Of a DNA stretch of 64,000 nucleotides, positions 37,081 through 46,662 are shown in pieces. Each line of letters begins with the position of its first letter. Within the stretch, counting starts at the first letter, position 1. The stretch lies in assembly GCF_007855645.1 (NCBI RefSeq), contig NZ_CP042264.1:259282-323281 (forward strand), given 5' to 3'. The notes under the pieces were generated by a model. It saw only the letters and a list, made by a program, of their open reading frames with translations. It was not told the DNA's origin and did no database searches. Made by a program: the position numbers and the translations under genes. Origin of the DNA: Qingshengfaniella alkalisoli (GTDB taxonomy: Bacteria > Pseudomonadota > Alphaproteobacteria > Rhodobacterales > Rhodobacteraceae).

Positions 37081-38490
37081 ATGACCGCCCCGAAGACACT
37101 CTATGACAAGATCTGGGATGCCCATCTGGTGAATGAAGCCGATGATGGCACCTGCCTGATTTATATCGACCGCCATCTGGTCCACGAAGTGACCAGCCCG
37201 CAGGCTTTCGAGGGCCTGCGCATGGCCGGCCGCATGGTCCGCGCACCGGAAAAGACGATTGCGGTGCCGGATCACAACGTGCCCACCACGATGGGCCGCG
37301 AAAACCCCGACCAGATGCCCGAAGACAGCCGGGTTCAGGTGGCCGCGCTCGACAAGAACGCCAAGGATTTCGGCATCCACTACTACCCCGTCACGGATGT
37401 TCGTCAGGGGATCGTGCATATCGTCGGGCCGGAAAACGGCTGGACGCTGCCGGGGATGACCGTGGTCTGCGGTGACAGCCACACGGCGACCCACGGCGCG
37501 TTCGGTTCTCTGGCGCACGGGATCGGCACCTCCGAGGTGGAACACGTGCTGGCGACCCAGACGCTGATCCAGAAGAAGTCGAAGAACATGAAGGTCGAGA
37601 TTACAGGCAAGCTTTCGCCCGGTGTCACGGCCAAGGATATCGTCCTGACGATCATCGGCGAAACCGGCACCGCCGGCGGCACCGGCTATGTCATAGAATA
37701 CTGCGGCGAGGCGATCCGTGATCTGTCGATGGAAGGCCGGATGACGATCTGCAACATGGCGATCGAGGGCGGTGCCCGCGCTGGCCTGATCGCGCCGGAC
37801 CAGACGACCTTCGACTACGTCAAGGGTCGTGAACACGCCCCCAAGGGGGACGACTGGGACAAGGCGATGGAATGGTGGCAGACGCTCTATTCCGACGATG
37901 ACGCGCGTTGGGACAAGGTCGTGACGATCAAGGGCGAAGACATCGCGCCGACCGTTACCTGGGGCACGTCGCCCGAGGATGCGCTGCCGATCACTGCGAT
38001 CGTGCCCACCCCCGAGGATTTCACCGGCGGCAAAGTCGACGCCGCACGTCGGTCGTTGGAGTACATGGGCCTCAAGCCCGGCCAGAAGCTGACGGATATC
38101 GAAATCGACACCGTCTTCATTGGCTCCTGCACCAATGGCCGGATCGAAGATCTGCGTGCCGCAGCCGCCGTGCTGAAAGGCAAGAAGGTCAAGGACGGCA
38201 TGCGCGCCATGGTCGTGCCCGGATCCGGGCTGGTCCGTGCGCAGGCCGAAGAAGAAGGTCTGGCCGATATCTTCAAGGAAGCCGGTTTCGAATGGCGCCT
38301 TGCCGGATGTTCCATGTGCCTGGCCATGAACCCCGACCAGCTGGCACCCGGCGAACGTTGCGCAGCGACATCGAACCGCAATTTCGAGGGCCGTCAAGGC
38401 CGCGGCGGACGCACCCATCTGCTGAGCCCGGCAATGGCTGCTGCCGCTGCGGTAACAGGAAAGCTTACCGACATACGCGAATTGATGTAA
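37081..38490 (+). CDS. leuC: 3-isopropylmalate dehydratase large subunit
   Basis: 469 residues from the ATG at 37081, six bases after GGGAGAGG; longer frames upstream lie in the leader. Aconitase-family 4Fe-4S ligands are visible in [37 protein letters not shown] and [20 protein letters not shown]. With LeuD it isomerises 2-isopropylmalate to 3-isopropylmalate in leucine synthesis. Confidence 0.97.
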   Translation: MTAPKTLYDKIWDAHLVNEADDGTCLIYIDRHLVHEVTSPQAFEGLRMAGRMVRAPEKTIAVPDHNVPTTMGRENPDQMPEDSRVQVAALDKNAKDFGIHYYPVTDVRQGIVHIVGPENGWTLPGMTVVCGDSHTATHGAFGSLAHGIGTSEVEHVLATQTLIQKKSKNMKVEITGKLSPGVTAKDIVLTIIGETGTAGGTGYVIEYCGEAIRDLSMEGRMTICNMAIEGGARAGLIAPDQTTFDYVKGREHAPKGDDWDKAMEWWQTLYSDDDARWDKVVTIKGEDIAPTVTWGTSPEDALPITAIVPTPEDFTGGKVDAARRSLEYMGLKPGQKLTDIEIDTVFIGSCTNGRIEDLRAAAAVLKGKKVKDGMRAMVVPGSGLVRAQAEEEGLADIFKEAGFEWRLAGCSMCLAMNPDQLAPGERCAATSNRNFEGRQGRGGRTHLLSPAMAAAAAVTGKLTDIRELM

Positions 38491-38530
38491 CCTGCCGCTG
38501 AACCCTTTGGAAAATTGGAAGGAATGCGGA

Positions 38531-39061
38531 ATGAAGGACTGGGTAAAATGGCTGATCGTCGGAATCCTGTCGATCGTGTTCGGCGTCTTTGCACTTAGCA
38601 ATGCCGTAGCGGCCTCACTTGCGGTGACGGCGGTTACGGGTGGGCTGTTCATTGCGATGGGCGTCGTCCAGATCATCGCAGCGTTTCGCGAGACGAGCAC
38701 CGGCAGCAAGCTGCTGGCGCTTCTGCTCGGTGCATTGATGCTGTTTCTGGGCATTTCCTTCCTGTGGAACCCGCTTGAAGGTATGATTTCGTTAACCATG
38801 CTGGTGACGATCCTGATCGCAGCCAGCGGCATCACACGCCTGTTCCTGAGCTGGCAAATGAAGGACACGCAGTTCTTCTGGCCCATGCTGATCTCTGGCG
38901 CATTGTCCGTGTTGCTCGCGGCCTACATCTTCGCCAATTTCGCGGCCGCGTCGGTTTCGCTTCTCGGCATCCTTCTGGGGGTAGAACTCCTGTTCAACGG
39001 CGCGGGGCTGGTCGTTCTGGCCCTGTTCATTCGAACATTCAAAAATCGTCATGGCGGCTAG
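38531..39061 (+). CDS. HdeD/DUF308-type membrane protein
   Basis: 176 residues from the ATG at 38531, after GGAAGG. It has about six hydrophobic segments in three repeated pairs (WLIVGILSIVFGVFALSNAV, LLALLLGALMLFLGISFLW, FWPMLISGALSVLLAAYIFA), the pattern of the HdeD family of acid-stress membrane proteins. Function unknown. It lies between leuC and leuD, 40 and 52 bases away, an unusual place unless it is co-transcribed passively. Confidence 0.8.
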   Translation: MKDWVKWLIVGILSIVFGVFALSNAVAASLAVTAVTGGLFIAMGVVQIIAAFRETSTGSKLLALLLGALMLFLGISFLWNPLEGMISLTMLVTILIAASGITRLFLSWQMKDTQFFWPMLISGALSVLLAAYIFANFAAASVSLLGILLGVELLFNGAGLVVLALFIRTFKNRHGG

Positions 39062-39113
39062 GCTCGCATGACGACGGGGTGGCACAGCCCACCCCGCTTC
39101 GGAGACTGAAACG

Positions 39114-39719
39114 ATGGAAAAATTTACCAAGCTGTCTGGCACTGCGGCACCGCTGCCGCTGATCAATGTAGATACCGACATGATCATCCCAAAGCAGTTC
39201 CTGAAAACGATCAAGCGCGAAGGGCTGGGTGTGAACCTGTTCGACGAAATGCGCTATGATGACAATGGCAATGAGATCGAGGATTTCATTCTCAACAAGC
39301 CCGCCTACCGTAACGCCGAAATCCTCGTCGCTGGTGACAATTTCGGCTGTGGATCCTCGCGTGAACATGCGCCCTGGGCGCTGCTCGACTTCGGTATCCG
39401 CTGCGTGATCGCACCGAGCTTCGCGGACATCTTCTTCAACAACTGCTTCAAGAACGGCATCCTGCCCATCGTCCTGCCTCAGGAACAGGTTGACCTTTTG
39501 ATGGACGACGCTTCGCGCGGATCCAACGCCGTGATCACCGTTGATCTGGAAAACCAGACAATCACCGGGCCGGACGGTGGCGAGATCAAGTTCGATGTCG
39601 ATCCGTTCCGCAAACATTGCCTGCTGAATGGTCTGGACGATATCGGCCTTACGCTGGAAAAAGCTGCCGCGATCGACACATTCGAGGCAAGCGCCAGCGC
39701 GGATCGCCCTTGGGTCTGA
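39114..39719 (+). CDS. leuD: 3-isopropylmalate dehydratase small subunit
   Basis: 201 residues. Swivelling domain of isopropylmalate isomerase with [39 protein letters not shown] and [19 protein letters not shown]. It partners LeuC. A strong intrinsic terminator follows 21 bases after the stop. Confidence 0.97.
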   Translation: MEKFTKLSGTAAPLPLINVDTDMIIPKQFLKTIKREGLGVNLFDEMRYDDNGNEIEDFILNKPAYRNAEILVAGDNFGCGSSREHAPWALLDFGIRCVIAPSFADIFFNNCFKNGILPIVLPQEQVDLLMDDASRGSNAVITVDLENQTITGPDGGEIKFDVDPFRKHCLLNGLDDIGLTLEKAAAIDTFEASASADRPWV

Positions 39720-39740
39720 TCCAGCGCATTTGAATATGAG

Positions 39741-39765
39741 GGCCCGCTGAATCGGCGGGCCTTTT
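39741..39765 (+). terminator. intrinsic terminator after leuD
   Basis: GGCCCGC, seven-base loop, GCGGGCC, followed by TTTT. It should end the leuC-leuD transcript, so the downstream phosphatase-family gene and leuB need their own promoter or readthrough. Confidence 0.85.
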
Positions 39766-39802
39766 CACTTGGCGTTAACCCATTTGGCGTTGTCTGAGCG
39801 AC

Positions 39803-40831
39803 ATGAAGCTGATGTTCGTCGCCATAGGATTCGTGATGGTGCTTTTCTGGGGCATGGCGGCTCCGGCGCAGGTCATACGGGTCGCGCAGTATAACGTGGA
39901 GTTAGACCGAGACGGGCCGGGTCTGCTGCTACGCGATATCCTGCGCGACGAAGACTCGAAGATCAGCGCCGCGCAGGATGTAATCACACGGGCAGATCCC
40001 GACGTGATCCTGTTGAACCGTTTCGACTATGACGCCGACTTGCTTGCGCTATCGGCTTTTGCGGATGCTTTGGCAGAGTATGACCTGCGCTATCCTCATC
40101 GGTTTGCCTTGCCACCGAATTCAGGTCTCGCAACTGGGTTGGATCTGGACGGAAACGAGCGCACGGGCGAGCCGCGGGATGCGCAGGGTTACGGGCGGTT
40201 TCACGGGCAAAGCGGTATGGCCATCCTGTCGAAATGGCCTATCGGCACCGCAACTGATTTTTCAGATTTTATGTGGAAGAACCTGCCCAATGCCCGGCGA
40301 CCAACCCGACCGGATGGCACCCCGTTTCCGTCTGGCGACGCACAAGACATTCAACGACTTTCGAGCGTCGGGCATTGGCTGGTGCCGATACTGATCAATG
40401 GCACCCCGCTGACCCTTCTCGCTTTCCACGCTACGCCACCTGTGTTCGATGGCCCCGAAGACCTCAACGGCTTGCGTAACCGCGACGAGATCCGCTTCTG
40501 GCCACTACTGCTCGACGCGAGCCTGCCCTACACGCCACCAGCGCCACCATTCGTCCTGTTGGGCACCCTGAATGTCGATCCGGATCAGGGAGAAGGCTAT
40601 CGCGATACGGTACGTGACTTGCTTGCCCATCCTGAACTTCAAGATCCGCTCGCACTGCTTGGGCCTACGGTGGATTGGACCGATCTGGGCCTTGGCCTGA
40701 TGCGCGTGGACTACATCCTGCCATCAGGGAACCTGCGGGTTACAGAAACGGGGACGGTCGTGGCCGAAAGCACGGATGCCTCGCGCCACAAGCTTATCTG
40801 GGTGGATATGGCGATTTCCGTGGGCGAATGA
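39803..40831 (+). CDS. exported endonuclease/exonuclease/phosphatase family protein
   Basis: 342 residues. Signal peptide (LMFVAIGFVMVLFWGMAAPA). Metal and phosphate motifs of the EEP superfamily are visible: VIRVAQYNVELDRDG, the acidic NRFDYDADLLALSAF, GQSGMAILSKWPI, FHATPPVFDGPEDLNG, VLLGTLNVDPDQGEG and a final RVDYILPSG. It could be an extracellular phosphodiesterase or nuclease. It lies between the leuD terminator and leuB. Confidence 0.87.
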   Translation: MKLMFVAIGFVMVLFWGMAAPAQVIRVAQYNVELDRDGPGLLLRDILRDEDSKISAAQDVITRADPDVILLNRFDYDADLLALSAFADALAEYDLRYPHRFALPPNSGLATGLDLDGNERTGEPRDAQGYGRFHGQSGMAILSKWPIGTATDFSDFMWKNLPNARRPTRPDGTPFPSGDAQDIQRLSSVGHWLVPILINGTPLTLLAFHATPPVFDGPEDLNGLRNRDEIRFWPLLLDASLPYTPPAPPFVLLGTLNVDPDQGEGYRDTVRDLLAHPELQDPLALLGPTVDWTDLGLGLMRVDYILPSGNLRVTETGTVVAESTDASRHKLIWVDMAISVGE

Positions 40832-40910
40832 TCGGCGATTGGCGCGGAGTTCTTGACGCTCCAACAGGCGCGACCTAAGCACAGCGTGACAAAATTTTAG
40901 GAGCCCGCAT

Positions 40911-42017
40911 ATGTCGAACCCATCCCTTCTCATCCTTCCCGGCGACGGGATCGGCCCGGAAGTCATGGCCGAGGTCCGCCGCGTCATCGACTGGTATGGC
41001 GACAAGCGCGGACTACAGTTCGACGTCAGCGAAGATCTTGTTGGCGGTGCGGCCTATGACAAGCACGGCGTGCCACTGTCCGATGAGACGATGGAGAAGG
41101 CGCAAGAGGTCGATGCGGTTCTTCTTGGCGCCGTTGGGGGTCCAAAATACGACGACCTCGATTTCAGCGTCAAACCCGAACGCGGCCTGCTGCGCCTGCG
41201 CAAGGAAATGGATCTCTATTCCAACCTGCGTCCCGCGCAATGTTTCGATGCGCTGGCGGATTTTTCCAGCCTCAAGCGTGACGTCGTGGCCGGTCTGGAC
41301 ATCGTAATCGTCCGTGAACTGACCTCGGGCATCTATTTCGGAGAACCGCGCGGCATCATCACCGAAGGCAACGAACGCGTGGGGATCAACACGCAGCGTT
41401 ACACTGAAAGCGAGATCGAACGCGTTGCCCGGTCCGCGTTTGAGCTGGCGAAGCGTCGCGGCAACAAGGTCTGTTCCATGGAAAAGGCCAATGTGATGGA
41501 ATCGGGTATTCTGTGGCGCGAAGTTGTCCAGAAGATACACGACGACGAATACCCGGATGTAGAACTGTCCCACATGTATGCGGACGCGGGCGCGATGCAA
41601 CTGTGCCGCTGGCCCAAGCAGTTCGATGTGATCGTCACCGACAACCTGTTCGGCGATCTGCTTTCTGATGCCGCAGCGATGCTGACCGGGTCCCTGGGGA
41701 TGCTGCCCTCCGCCTCTTTGGGCGCTCCGATGGCAAATGGCCGCCCGAAAGCCCTTTACGAACCGGTCCATGGGTCGGCACCCGACATCGCTGGCCAAGG
41801 CAAGGCCAACCCGATCGCCTGTATCCTGAGCTTCGCGATGGCGCTGCGCTATTCCTTCGATCTGGGTGATGAGGCAAAACGGCTGGAAGACGCTGTCGAG
41901 AAGGTGTTGGCCGATGGCGTGCGCACGGCCGATCTGCTTGGCGAAGAAGGCGTCCAGCCCGTCACCACTTCGCAGATGGGTGACGCGATCCTGAAGGCGC
42001 TTGACGACAGTCTTTGA
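40911..42017 (+). CDS. leuB: 3-isopropylmalate dehydrogenase
   Basis: 368 residues. Decarboxylating dehydrogenase with [40 protein letters not shown]-type substrate contacts ([16 protein letters not shown]), [15 protein letters not shown], the metal-binding [20 protein letters not shown] and [13 protein letters not shown]. It oxidises 3-isopropylmalate to 2-oxoisocaproate. Gene order is leuC, leuD, leuB with two interposed genes. Confidence 0.97.
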   Translation: MSNPSLLILPGDGIGPEVMAEVRRVIDWYGDKRGLQFDVSEDLVGGAAYDKHGVPLSDETMEKAQEVDAVLLGAVGGPKYDDLDFSVKPERGLLRLRKEMDLYSNLRPAQCFDALADFSSLKRDVVAGLDIVIVRELTSGIYFGEPRGIITEGNERVGINTQRYTESEIERVARSAFELAKRRGNKVCSMEKANVMESGILWREVVQKIHDDEYPDVELSHMYADAGAMQLCRWPKQFDVIVTDNLFGDLLSDAAAMLTGSLGMLPSASLGAPMANGRPKALYEPVHGSAPDIAGQGKANPIACILSFAMALRYSFDLGDEAKRLEDAVEKVLADGVRTADLLGEEGVQPVTTSQMGDAILKALDDSL

Positions 42018-42024
42018 CCTTACC

Positions 42025-42057
42025 GCTCGGGCGTGGCCAGGATCGCTATGCCCGAGC
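42025..42057 (+). terminator. hairpin downstream of leuB
   Basis: GCTCGGGC, 17-base loop, GCCCGAGC, starting eight bases after the leuB stop. There is no clear U-tract, so termination strength is uncertain. Confidence 0.5.
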
Positions 42058-42160
42058 ATAAGATGTTTCTCGGACAATTCGTCGGTTTTTGACCCCAGGG
42101 GACTTGCAGTTCCCGTAAAGTCATCTCTACTCGGCAAGCAACACCACACCCGAGGCAGGT

Positions 42161-43129
42161 ATGACAGAGGTCGCAAGATCCAACGCGCGGGGCGCCGCCT
42201 ATTCACTGGCCGCATTCGCCGTCTATTCCACCCATGACGTCGTCGTGAAACTTCTGGGGGGTAGTTTCGCACCCTTCCAGATTATCTTTTTCTCAGTGAT
42301 GTTCGGCTTTCCGATTGTCATGTTCATGCTGATCCGCGACCCTTCCAGCGGAACGCTTCGACCCGCCCATCCGTGGTGGATGGCCTTGCGGGTGGTATCT
42401 GCGATGATCACCGGAATCTGCGTTTTCTTCGCGTTTTCCACCCTGCCCATGGCACAAACCTACGCGATCCTTTTCGCGGCACCCTTGCTGATCACTCTGC
42501 TGGCCATACCCATTCTGGGCGAACAGGTGGGCTGGCGGCGGGGACTGGCCGTGCTGATGGGATTGGTCGGGGTGTTGGTCGTGTTGCAACCCGGAGCGAC
42601 GGAGCTGAGGCTCGGCCATCTCGCGGCCCTGATCGGCGCGATTTCCAGCGCGTTGGCCTCCGTCATCGTCCGCAAGATCGGCAACGACGAACGCAGTGCC
42701 GTGCTGATCGTCTACCCGATGATCGCAAATTTCATCGTCATGGGAGCTATTCTTCCCTTCGTTTATGTACCCGTGGAAATCAACCATCTGGGTGGCTTCG
42801 CCGCGATGGCGCTTCTGGGATTCTGCGGCGCGCTCATGCAGATCTGGGCCTACCGCACGGGCAGCGCAGTCGTCGTCGCTCCGATGCAGTATTCCCAGAT
42901 CATCTGGGCATCCATCTTCGGCGCGCTGATCTTCTCGGAAATTCCGGACTGGAACACCGCCATGGGCGCCTCGATCATCATCGCCAGCGGTATCTACATC
43001 GTACTGCGCGAAGACAGCAAAGCCGGCACATCGAAGACGCCCGTGCTGCAAACGCGGAGCCGGGTCTTCACTGCCGGGATCATCCCCCGCATCAGCAGCA
43101 TCCAGCGCCTGCGAAAAACACGAAGCTGA
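42161..43129 (+). CDS. DMT/EamA family transporter
   Basis: 322 residues with about ten membrane helices arranged as two EamA repeats (first about 15-140, second about 155-290). Segments such as AAYSLAAFAVYSTHDVVVKL, SAMITGICVFFAFSTLPMAQ and GFCGALMQIWAYRTGSAVVV are typical. Probable metabolite exporter with unknown substrate. It converges on the IclR-type gene with six bases between the stops. Confidence 0.9.
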   Translation: MTEVARSNARGAAYSLAAFAVYSTHDVVVKLLGGSFAPFQIIFFSVMFGFPIVMFMLIRDPSSGTLRPAHPWWMALRVVSAMITGICVFFAFSTLPMAQTYAILFAAPLLITLLAIPILGEQVGWRRGLAVLMGLVGVLVVLQPGATELRLGHLAALIGAISSALASVIVRKIGNDERSAVLIVYPMIANFIVMGAILPFVYVPVEINHLGGFAAMALLGFCGALMQIWAYRTGSAVVVAPMQYSQIIWASIFGALIFSEIPDWNTAMGASIIIASGIYIVLREDSKAGTSKTPVLQTRSRVFTAGIIPRISSIQRLRKTRS

Positions 43130-43135
43130 TCGTCG

Positions 43136-43897
43136 TCAGTGCAATGACTTGCGCACGCCTGACTGAACACGGGTCAGTTCCGGCAGGTAGCGCGCGATGA
43201 TGGCCGCGGGGTCGTCTGTTCCAGCCACGAACCCCGCATTCAGCGCGGCAACCACCTGACCCCGCGTGTTCAGCAATGGCACGGCGATGGACCGCAGCCC
43301 CAGCTCGATCTCCTGGTCGACGAAGGCATGGCCTTGAGTCCGAACCCGGGCCAGTTCCGCCATGATGTCGGCCACGTCCGTCAGGCTGTTGACGGTACGG
43401 GGTGACAGGTCGGACGCTTCCACGACCAGTCGCGCTTCACTTTCAGGTAATGCCGCCAGCAGCACGCGGCCCATCGACGTGCAGAACGCCGGCAGGCGCG
43501 ATCCGGGCATCAGTCGGATCGACATGACCCGGCGCTGTGATGCCCGCGCGATATAGACGATTTCGTTCCCATCAAGGATCGAAACGGAACTCGACTGCCC
43601 GATCCGATCCGACAGTTGATCGAGCCATGGCTGCACAAGTTGCGGCAGTTCCATCGACGCCAGCGCCGCCACACCCAGCCGCAACACGCGATGAGTCAGG
43701 GAAAAGTACTTTCCATCGTAATCGGCATAGCCAAGCTCGGTCAGGGTCAGCAGGCACCGGCGCGCGGTCGCCCGATCCAACCCCGTCTCTGCAGCGATCT
43801 GTGAAATGGTCCGCTGGCTGTTGTCCGCATCGAACGCCTCGATCACCCGTAACCCCTTGGCGAAGGAGTTCATAAAATCCGCCTGCTTGCGCGCCAT
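43136..43897 (-). CDS. pcaR: IclR family regulator, PcaR/PobR type
   Basis: 253 residues from the ATG at 43897 (MARKQADFMNSFAKGLRVI), which has AAGGG upstream; an ATG at 43915 would add six residues. N-terminal winged helix (ISQIAAETGLDRATARRCLL) and C-terminal IclR effector domain (SVSILDGNEIVYIARASQRR, RLMPGSRLPAFCTSMGRVLL). The SFAKGL start and the effector domain resemble PcaR/PcaU, which respond to beta-ketoadipate. It is divergent from pcaIJF and a PcaR-like operator lies between them. Confidence 0.88.
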   Translation of the reverse strand: MARKQADFMNSFAKGLRVIEAFDADNSQRTISQIAAETGLDRATARRCLLTLTELGYADYDGKYFSLTHRVLRLGVAALASMELPQLVQPWLDQLSDRIGQSSSVSILDGNEIVYIARASQRRVMSIRLMPGSRLPAFCTSMGRVLLAALPESEARLVVEASDLSPRTVNSLTDVADIMAELARVRTQGHAFVDQEIELGLRSIAVPLLNTRGQVVAALNAGFVAGTDDPAAIIARYLPELTRVQSGVRKSLH

Positions 43898-43927
43898 GCG
43901 AACGCCCTTGCTCATTATAAGAACAAA

Positions 43928-43942
43928 GTTCGAATAACGCAC
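43928..43942. promoter_or_regulatory. PcaR-like operator in the pcaR-pcaI divergent region
   Basis: GTTCGAATAACGCAC matches 12 of 15 positions of the Pseudomonas putida PcaR site as I remember it (GTTCGATAATCGCAC). It lies 30 bases upstream of the regulator gene and about 60 bases upstream of pcaI, well placed to control both. Binding is inferred. Confidence 0.6.
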
Positions 43943-44004
43943 AATTTCATTGGAGTCGAGCTGCGCCTTCCGTTAGCCCCGACGCAATGAAGAAGGAGAC
44001 TTCA

Positions 44005-44712
44005 ATGGACAAGCGGATTGCCACACTTTCCGACGCCGTTGCTCCGATCAAGGATGGCGCGACCATCATGATCGGGGGGTTCGGCGGTTCCGGTGCACCG
44101 ATCGAGCTCATTCATGCGCTGATCGATCACGGGCCCAAGGACCTGACCATCATCAACAACAACGCAGGCAACGGCCATGTCGGCATCGCTGCGATGATCG
44201 AACAGAACATGGTTCGCAAGATGATCTGTTCCTTCCCGCGCTCCGCTGACCCGCGTGCTTTCACCGAGCGCTATCTCGGAGGGCAGATCGAGCTGGACAT
44301 CGTCCCCCAAGGCACCCTGGCCGAACGCATCCGCGCGGGCGGCGCAGGTATCCCAGCGTTCTACACGCCCACCGGCTATGGCACCGAATTGGCCGAGGGC
44401 AAGCATGTCGAAGAGTTCGACGGCAAGCATTACGTCCGTGAACGCTGGCTGAAAGCCGATTTCGCGCTGATCAAGGCGGAAGTGGGCGACACGATGGGCA
44501 ACCTGACCTATCGCATGGCCGCAAGGAATTTCAGCCCGATCATGGCCACCGCTGCCGCGCATACCGTGGCGCAGGTGTCGAGCCTTGTCCCCCCCGGCGG
44601 CATCGACCCCGAAGACGTCATCACCCCCGGCATCTTCGTCGACGGTGTAACAGAGGTCAGCAACCCGCAACAGGAAGAAGCCCTCAACCGCGCGGAGGCC
44701 GTATATCCATGA
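44005..44712 (+). CDS. pcaI: 3-oxoadipate CoA-transferase subunit A
   Basis: 235 residues from the ATG at 44005, six bases after GAAGGAG. Class I CoA-transferase alpha subunit: TIMIGGFGGSGAPIELIHAL, IINNNAGNGHVGIAAMI, GAGIPAFYTPTGYGTELAEG. With PcaJ it moves CoA from succinyl-CoA to 3-oxoadipate in aromatic degradation. The gene overlaps pcaJ by four bases. Confidence 0.93.
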   Translation: MDKRIATLSDAVAPIKDGATIMIGGFGGSGAPIELIHALIDHGPKDLTIINNNAGNGHVGIAAMIEQNMVRKMICSFPRSADPRAFTERYLGGQIELDIVPQGTLAERIRAGGAGIPAFYTPTGYGTELAEGKHVEEFDGKHYVRERWLKADFALIKAEVGDTMGNLTYRMAARNFSPIMATAAAHTVAQVSSLVPPGGIDPEDVITPGIFVDGVTEVSNPQQEEALNRAEAVYP

Positions 44713-45395
44713 GTGCAAATCTAGACATCATAAAGCTCAGCAACGCCCAGATCGCGTGGCGCGCGGCGCAAGACATTGAAGACGGTGCCTATGTCAACCT
44801 GGGCATCGGCTTTCCCGAAATGGTTGCCAAGTTCCAGCCCGAAGGCCGTGAAGCGGTTTTCCACACCGAGAATGGCGTTCTTGGTTTCGGCCCCGCCCCC
44901 GCGCCCGGCGACGAGGATTGGGATCTGATAAATGCGGGCAAGAAGGCAATCACGTTAAAACCCGGGTCGGCCTTTTTTCATCATGCCGACAGCTTCGCGA
45001 TGGTGCGCGGCGGGCATCTCGATGTGGCCATTCTGGGGGCATATCAAGTCGCGCAGAACGGCGATCTGGCAAACTGGTCCACGGGCAAGGGCGGCGTTCC
45101 GGCGGTCGGCGGCGCCATGGATCTGGTGCATGGGGCCAAGCGCGTTGCAGTAATCACAGACCATGTCACCAAGAAGGGCGATCCGAAACTGGTGCAAGCC
45201 TGCACCATGCCACTGACCGGCGTTGGATGCGTAACACGGGTCTATACCTCGCTCGCCGTGGTGGATGTCGAAGGCGGGCATTTTGTGCTGCGTGAAAAGC
45301 TGCCGCAGATTTCCTTCGCTGATCTGCAGGCTGTTACGGGCGGCGAACTAAACACTGACGGTCCGGTCGCCGATCTGGCTGTTCCAGAGCTGTAA
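44709..45395 (+). CDS. pcaJ: 3-oxoadipate CoA-transferase subunit B
   Basis: 228 residues. CoA-transferase beta subunit with YVNLGIGFPEMVAKFQPEG and the catalytic glutamate in HTENGVLGFGPAPAPGDED, then GGHLDVAILGAYQVAQNGDL and LTGVGCVTRVYTSLAVVDV. Its start overlaps the pcaI stop; pcaF follows after 11 bases. Confidence 0.94.
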   Translation: MSANLDIIKLSNAQIAWRAAQDIEDGAYVNLGIGFPEMVAKFQPEGREAVFHTENGVLGFGPAPAPGDEDWDLINAGKKAITLKPGSAFFHHADSFAMVRGGHLDVAILGAYQVAQNGDLANWSTGKGGVPAVGGAMDLVHGAKRVAVITDHVTKKGDPKLVQACTMPLTGVGCVTRVYTSLAVVDVEGGHFVLREKLPQISFADLQAVTGGELNTDGPVADLAVPEL

Positions 45396-45406
45396 GGAGC
45401 CAACCC

Positions 45407-46609
45407 ATGAGTGACGCATATATCTGCGCCTATATCCGCACGCCCATCGGCCGTTTCGGGGGTGCCTTGGCCGATGTACGGGCTGATGATCTGGGAGCCA
45501 TCCCTCTGAAAGCCCTGATGGACGCGCATGATCTCGACTGGTCGGCGGTGGACGAGGTGATTTTCGGCTGCGCCAACCAGGCAGGCGAGGACAACCGTAA
45601 CGTCGCACGCATGTCCTCGCTTCTGGCGGGCTTGCCAGAAACCGTCCCGGGCACCACGATCAATCGGCTGTGCGGGTCGGGCATGGACGCGATCATTACT
45701 GCCGCCCGCGCGATCAAGTCCGACGAGGTCGATCTGGTGATCGCAGGCGGTGTCGAATCCATGACCCGCGCACCTTTCGTGATGCCCAAGGCCGGCGCTG
45801 CATGGTCACGAACGAGCGAGGTCCATGACACGACGATCGGCTGGCGCTTCGTGAACCCGTTGATGAAAGCGCAATACGGCGTGGAATCCATGCCCGAAAC
45901 GGGGGAAAACGTCGCCGAGGACTTTAACATCACGCGCGACGATCAAGATGCCTTCGCCCTACGGTCCCAGCAGAAGGCCGCCGCTGCCATGGATATGGGC
46001 CGTCTGGCGCGGGAAATCACGCCTGTCATGATCCCGCAGCGCAAGGGCGACCCGCGTATTGTGGACCGCGACGAACATCCGCGTCCCGAGACCACGCTGG
46101 AAGGTCTGGCCAAACTGCGCACCCCATTCCGCGAAGGCGGCAGCGTGACCGCAGGCAACGCATCAGGGGTAAATGACGGGGCAGCAGCGCTGATCGTTGC
46201 TTCCGAAGCCGCGATCAAAATGCACGGCCTGACCCCGATTGCACGAGTCATGGGCGGAGCGACCGCTGGTGTGGCCCCACGCATCATGGGTTTCGGCCCG
46301 GCTCCGGCAACCAGGAAACTGTTGTCGCGGCTGGGTCTGGCGCAAGCCGATTTCGACGTGATCGAGTTAAACGAGGCCTTTGCCTCGCAAGGGCTGGCCA
46401 CGCTGCGTGCTCTCGGCATTGCCGATGATGACCCGCGCGTAAACCCGAATGGCGGTGCCATTGCGCTCGGCCATCCGCTGGGTATGTCCGGCGCGCGGAT
46501 CACGGGAACCGCGGCGCTGGAACTGTCGCTGAACGGTGGCAAACATGCGCTTGCCGCCATGTGCATTGGCGTCGGTCAGGGCATCGCAATCGCGTTGGAA
46601 CGCGCCTGA
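45407..46609 (+). CDS. pcaF: 3-oxoadipyl-CoA thiolase
   Basis: 400 residues. Thiolase with the acyl-accepting cysteine in TINRLCGSGMDAIITAAR (about C90), IAGGVESMTRAPFVMPKAG, the histidine motif NPNGGAIALGHPLGMSGAR and the C-terminal cysteine in MCIGVGQGIAI. It cleaves 3-oxoadipyl-CoA to succinyl-CoA and acetyl-CoA. Starting YICAYIRTPIGRFGGALA is typical of PcaF. Earlier pca genes are not in the window. Confidence 0.95.
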   Translation: MSDAYICAYIRTPIGRFGGALADVRADDLGAIPLKALMDAHDLDWSAVDEVIFGCANQAGEDNRNVARMSSLLAGLPETVPGTTINRLCGSGMDAIITAARAIKSDEVDLVIAGGVESMTRAPFVMPKAGAAWSRTSEVHDTTIGWRFVNPLMKAQYGVESMPETGENVAEDFNITRDDQDAFALRSQQKAAAAMDMGRLAREITPVMIPQRKGDPRIVDRDEHPRPETTLEGLAKLRTPFREGGSVTAGNASGVNDGAAALIVASEAAIKMHGLTPIARVMGGATAGVAPRIMGFGPAPATRKLLSRLGLAQADFDVIELNEAFASQGLATLRALGIADDDPRVNPNGGAIALGHPLGMSGARITGTAALELSLNGGKHALAAMCIGVGQGIAIALERA

Positions 46610-46619
46610 TCCTTCAAAC

Positions 46620-46639
46620 GTCTGCCCTTTGGGGCAGAC
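46620..46639. terminator. hairpin between pcaF and the convergent small gene
   Basis: GTCTGCCC, four-base loop TTTG, GGGCAGAC, ten bases after the pcaF stop. The U-tract is weak on both strands. It probably serves as a shared terminator for the convergent genes. Confidence 0.65.
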
Positions 46640-46662
46640 ATCAAACCAACATGTCGGTCCGA

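Noticed and set aside
36979..38886. 635-codon open frame on the minus strand opposite leuC
   Set aside because: It is antisense to a textbook leuC, has no recognisable domain and biased composition (many His, Arg, Asp), as expected of a high-GC shadow frame.
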